This document shows positions 8,957-10,775 of a DNA stretch of 10,775 bases, piece after piece. Each line of letters begins with the position of its first letter. Position 1 is the stretch's first letter. Position numbers and translations under genes: made by a program. Location: positions 1-10,775 of the forward strand of contig JAIOHO010000944.1 of the NCBI GenBank assembly GCA_019912905.1, written 5' to 3'. The notes under the pieces are model-generated. The model was not told where the DNA came from. It ran no database searches and worked only from the letters and a program-made list of their open reading frames with translations. This DNA is from Anaerolineae bacterium. Its GTDB lineage: Bacteria > Chloroflexota > Anaerolineae > Aggregatilineales > Phototrophicaceae.

Positions 8957-8985
8957 ATTGTAAGGGTTGTGGTGCAGGGAGGGCA
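8957..8985 (-). promoter_or_regulatory. Weak promoter candidate for the cytochrome operon
   Basis: Read on the minus strand, TACAAT (8962-8957) matches five of six -10 positions. The hexamer 17 bases upstream (8985-8980, TGCCCT) is a poor -35, as expected for an activator-dependent promoter. Transcription would start near 8950, leaving a leader of about 107 bases. The CRP/FNR-like palindrome would then be centred near -65. The A/T-rich TTTATA at 8926-8921 is an alternative -10, but it has no -35. Confidence 0.3.
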
Positions 8986-8990
8986 GGGGG
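8964..8990 (+). other. Potential G-quadruplex run on the + strand
   Basis: Four G tracts occur here: GGG (8964), GGG (8977), GGG (8981) and GGGGG (8986), with loops of 10, 1 and 2 bases. The run covers the spacer and -35 part of the proposed cytochrome promoter, on its template strand. The long first loop lowers the likelihood of a stable structure. Confidence 0.3.
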
Positions 8991-9007
8991 CTATGTCACG
9001 GATGGAC

Positions 9008-9023
9008 TGTGAAATTAGTCACG
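9008..9023. promoter_or_regulatory. CRP/FNR-superfamily-like operator
   Basis: TGTGA-AATTAG-TCACG matches nine of the ten fixed positions of TGTGA-N6-TCACA, and the inner GTGA-N6-TCAC palindrome is perfect. It lies 11 bases beyond the response-regulator stop and about 165 bases upstream of the cytochrome start. This is a natural activator position for the operon promoter. Which family member would bind is unknown. Confidence 0.45.
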
Positions 9024-9033
9024 TGGGCCGATA

Positions 9034-9696
9034 CTAGAGGTCATCCAGCGAGATAAGGCCCTTGCGGATGGCATATTTCACCAGTTCCGTGCGGGTATGC
9101 AGGTTGAGCTTGCGCATGATATTTTCACGATGCCGCTCGACGGTTTTCACCGAGATGTCCAGTTCGTTGGCGATGGACTGGTTGGTTTCATCTTCAGCGA
9201 TTAACGTCAGCACCTGGCGCTCCCGGTCCGTCAGGACTTCGTAGCTGTCCTGCTCCGACCCGTCCTGCACACGGGTCAGATAATCGGAAACCAGGTCCTT
9301 GGCAACTGCCGGGTCGAGGTAGACGTTGCCGGATGCGACGATGTGAATCGCCTGAAGCAGGTCCTGCGGTGCGGCGCGCTTGGGCACATAACCGGATGCC
9401 CCGGCCTGGAGCATGTGGAAAAAGTAATCCTTGCCCTCATGAATCGTCAGGGTCAGGATGGCTGGGGACTCTGCCTGTTTTTTGATGTACTGGGTGGCTT
9501 CGATGCCATCCATGACCGGCATGGTAATGTCCATGAGGATGACGTCGGGGTGGTGCTGCTGCGCCAGGTTAATGGCGTCCTGGCCGGTTTCGCCTTCACC
9601 AACGATGACCATATCCGGGTCACTTTCCAGCAGCATGCGGATTCCTGCCCGCACGACCGCGTGATCGTCAACAATCAGGATGCGAATCGTCGTCAT
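9034..9696 (-). CDS. NarL/FixJ-type response regulator
   Basis: This DNA-binding response regulator has 220 residues. Its receiver domain (about 1-120) has the acidic pair D10/D11, phosphoacceptor D56 in LMDITMP, T84 and K106 in GYVPK. Its LuxR-type helix-turn-helix (about 153-215) begins LTDRERQVL and contains SVKTVERHRENIMRKL. It should be phosphorylated by the kinase gene that overlaps its start by 29 bases. The ATG at 9696 has AGGAGG six bases upstream, a near-ideal ribosome site inside the kinase gene. The pair resembles NarX-NarL, DegS-DegU and NreB-NreC systems, which often control respiratory genes. The cytochrome operon 190 bases downstream on the same strand is the obvious candidate target, but this is inferred from position only. 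Confidence 0.93.
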   Translation of the reverse strand: MTTIRILIVDDHAVVRAGIRMLLESDPDMVIVGEGETGQDAINLAQQHHPDVILMDITMPVMDGIEATQYIKKQAESPAILTLTIHEGKDYFFHMLQAGASGYVPKRAAPQDLLQAIHIVASGNVYLDPAVAKDLVSDYLTRVQDGSEQDSYEVLTDRERQVLTLIAEDETNQSIANELDISVKTVERHRENIMRKLNLHTRTELVKYAIRKGLISLDDL

Positions 9697-10775
9697 CAGT
9701 CTCCTCCTGTTGATTCAGACGCACGATGAAGCGCGTGCCCTGGCCGGGGTGCGCATCCAGCGTCAGTGTGGCGTTAATCAGGTTGGCTCGTTCCTGCATG
9801 CCCATCAGCCCCCAGGCGCTGCGGGGCCGGTTATTGTGCAGGGTCGTGGATGGATCATAACCGACGCCATCGTCACATACACTCAACGCGGGGCCGTTCT
9901 CGAAATCCAGGGTGAGTTTGGCATGGTCGGCCCGAGCGTGCTTGGCGATGTTGGTCAGCCCTTCCTGGGCGATGCGGAACAGGGTGGTTTCGATCTCGGA
10001 TGGCAGCGGACGCGTTTCGCCTTTGACGATCAATGTGACCTGCGTGGGGTGCTGCTCATTGAAACGTTCGACCAGCCAGCGCAGGGCCGCCGCCAACCCC
10101 ATGTCGTCCAATTGGGGCGGGCGCAGATCGTTGATGAGGCCGCGCAGTTGACCCAGCGCCGCCGTTGCCATCGATTCGAGAGTGGGCAGACGCTGCTGCA
10201 CCATCTCCGGCTTTGCAGTGGCCTGAGCGGAAAGGCCGCGCAGCCCCAGCGCCAATCCAGTCAGCGCCTGTCCCGTTTCGTCGTGCAGTTCACGTGCGAT
10301 GCGCTGTCGTTCTGCTTCCTGGGCGGCGGTGATGTTCTGAATGAGTTCGCCGCGCAGGGAATCGCGCCGCTGAACCTCTTGCAGCAGCCGGGCCGTTTCC
10401 TCATTGGCGGCTTTTAATTCCTGATTCAGGTGGGCCAATTCTTCGTGTCGCAAATGCTCGGCTTCGCGCTTGGCACGCTCGGCAGCCTTAAGGCGCTGGT
10501 CATTCTCGACCTCCAGGGCGCGCAGCACGCTGATCATCGAGACGGTGAGCAGCGTCGCCATGATCGCCCTGAACAACTGGATCGGGAATCCCGTCACCCG
10601 CATGAATAACTCGGTGTTGAGAATGTTGGCGGGGAAAATAAAACTGGGTCGGGTGATGAACTGACCGATAATGCCGTACAGCGCCAGTGCCGCCGCCGCT
10701 ACCGTCAGGTCGCGCACGAAGCGGCCCATCCCCTGTTGGCGAAAGATGGCACGCTGCCGCCATAAGGCCCAGAAC
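9668..10775 (-). CDS. Membrane sensor histidine kinase (HisKA_3 type), 5' end outside window
   Basis: This is the cognate kinase of the overlapping response regulator. Numbered from the internal ATG at 10729, it has two hydrophobic segments (about 8-26 and 50-70), a coiled-coil linker (about 73-130), and a HisKA_3 dimerisation helix with phosphoacceptor H149 in RIARELHDETGQ. The ATPase domain shows its N box at E256-x-x-x-N260, DDGVGYD (286-292), GLMGMQER (307-314) and GQGTRF (329-334). The frame stays open from 10729 to the window edge, adding at least 15 residues (including LWRQRAIF). The ribosome-like AGGGG abuts the 10729 ATG with no spacer, so the true start is probably upstream and more membrane helices are expected. 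No PAS, GAF or HAMP domain is seen, so sensing may reside in the membrane part. Signal unknown. Confidence 0.92.
   Translation of the reverse strand, partial: FWALWRQRAIFRQQGMGRFVRDLTVAAAALALYGIIGQFITRPSFIFPANILNTELFMRVTGFPIQLFRAIMATLLTVSMISVLRALEVENDQRLKAAERAKREAEHLRHEELAHLNQELKAANEETARLLQEVQRRDSLRGELIQNITAAQEAERQRIARELHDETGQALTGLALGLRGLSAQATAKPEMVQQRLPTLESMATAALGQLRGLINDLRPPQLDDMGLAAALRWLVERFNEQHPTQVTLIVKGETRPLPSEIETTLFRIAQEGLTNIAKHARADHAKLTLDFENGPALSVCDDGVGYDPSTTLHNNRPRSAWGLMGMQERANLINATLTLDAHPGQGTRFIVRLNQQEETDDDDSHPDC

Overview
The window most resembles a GC-rich Chloroflexota (Anaerolineae-like) chromosome. That placement is inferred from three things. DnaG has an unusual CX3C second zinc pair. 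RpoD carries a basic insertion in front of region 3.1. The sensor kinase has the multi-helix membrane N-terminus I associate with that phylum. No rRNA or other direct phylogenetic marker is present, so the assignment is moderate.

Layout. The left part is on the + strand. It starts with the 3' end of a DedA-family membrane protein (1-365), closed by a clear Rho-independent terminator (381-410). A 230-base intergenic stretch follows, holding a Gram-positive-type LexA box candidate (485-498) and a promoter with a perfect TATAAT (537-565). Next comes the housekeeping pair dnaG (primase, 596-2635) and rpoD (primary sigma factor, 2698-4335), probably one transcript. It converges on the right-hand cluster across a hairpin at 4347-4371.

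The right part is entirely on the - strand and is the accessory region. In transcription order it reads: a membrane sensor histidine kinase running off the window edge (10775-9668), an overlapping NarL/FixJ-type response regulator (9696-9034), a 190-base gap with a CRP/FNR-like palindrome, a G-rich run and a weak promoter candidate, and then a tight three-gene operon. The operon encodes a 17-heme exported c-type cytochrome with a C-terminal membrane anchor (8843-6405), a Tat-exported ferredoxin with four 4Fe-4S clusters (6403-5618), and an NrfD/HybB-type quinone-interacting membrane subunit (5606-4356).

How they work together. The three operon products form a plausible quinone-to-multiheme electron wire: NrfD in the membrane, the ferredoxin docked on its outer face, and the giant cytochrome outside the cell membrane. 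The gene order matches hmcABC of Desulfovibrio and the nrfCD logic. The cytochrome, however, is built differently: it is an internal duplication of an eight-heme unit, with one extra heme in the first copy. The adjacent two-component pair and the CRP/FNR-like site suggest control by redox state, electron acceptor or carbon status. The electron donor or acceptor cannot be told from the sequence.
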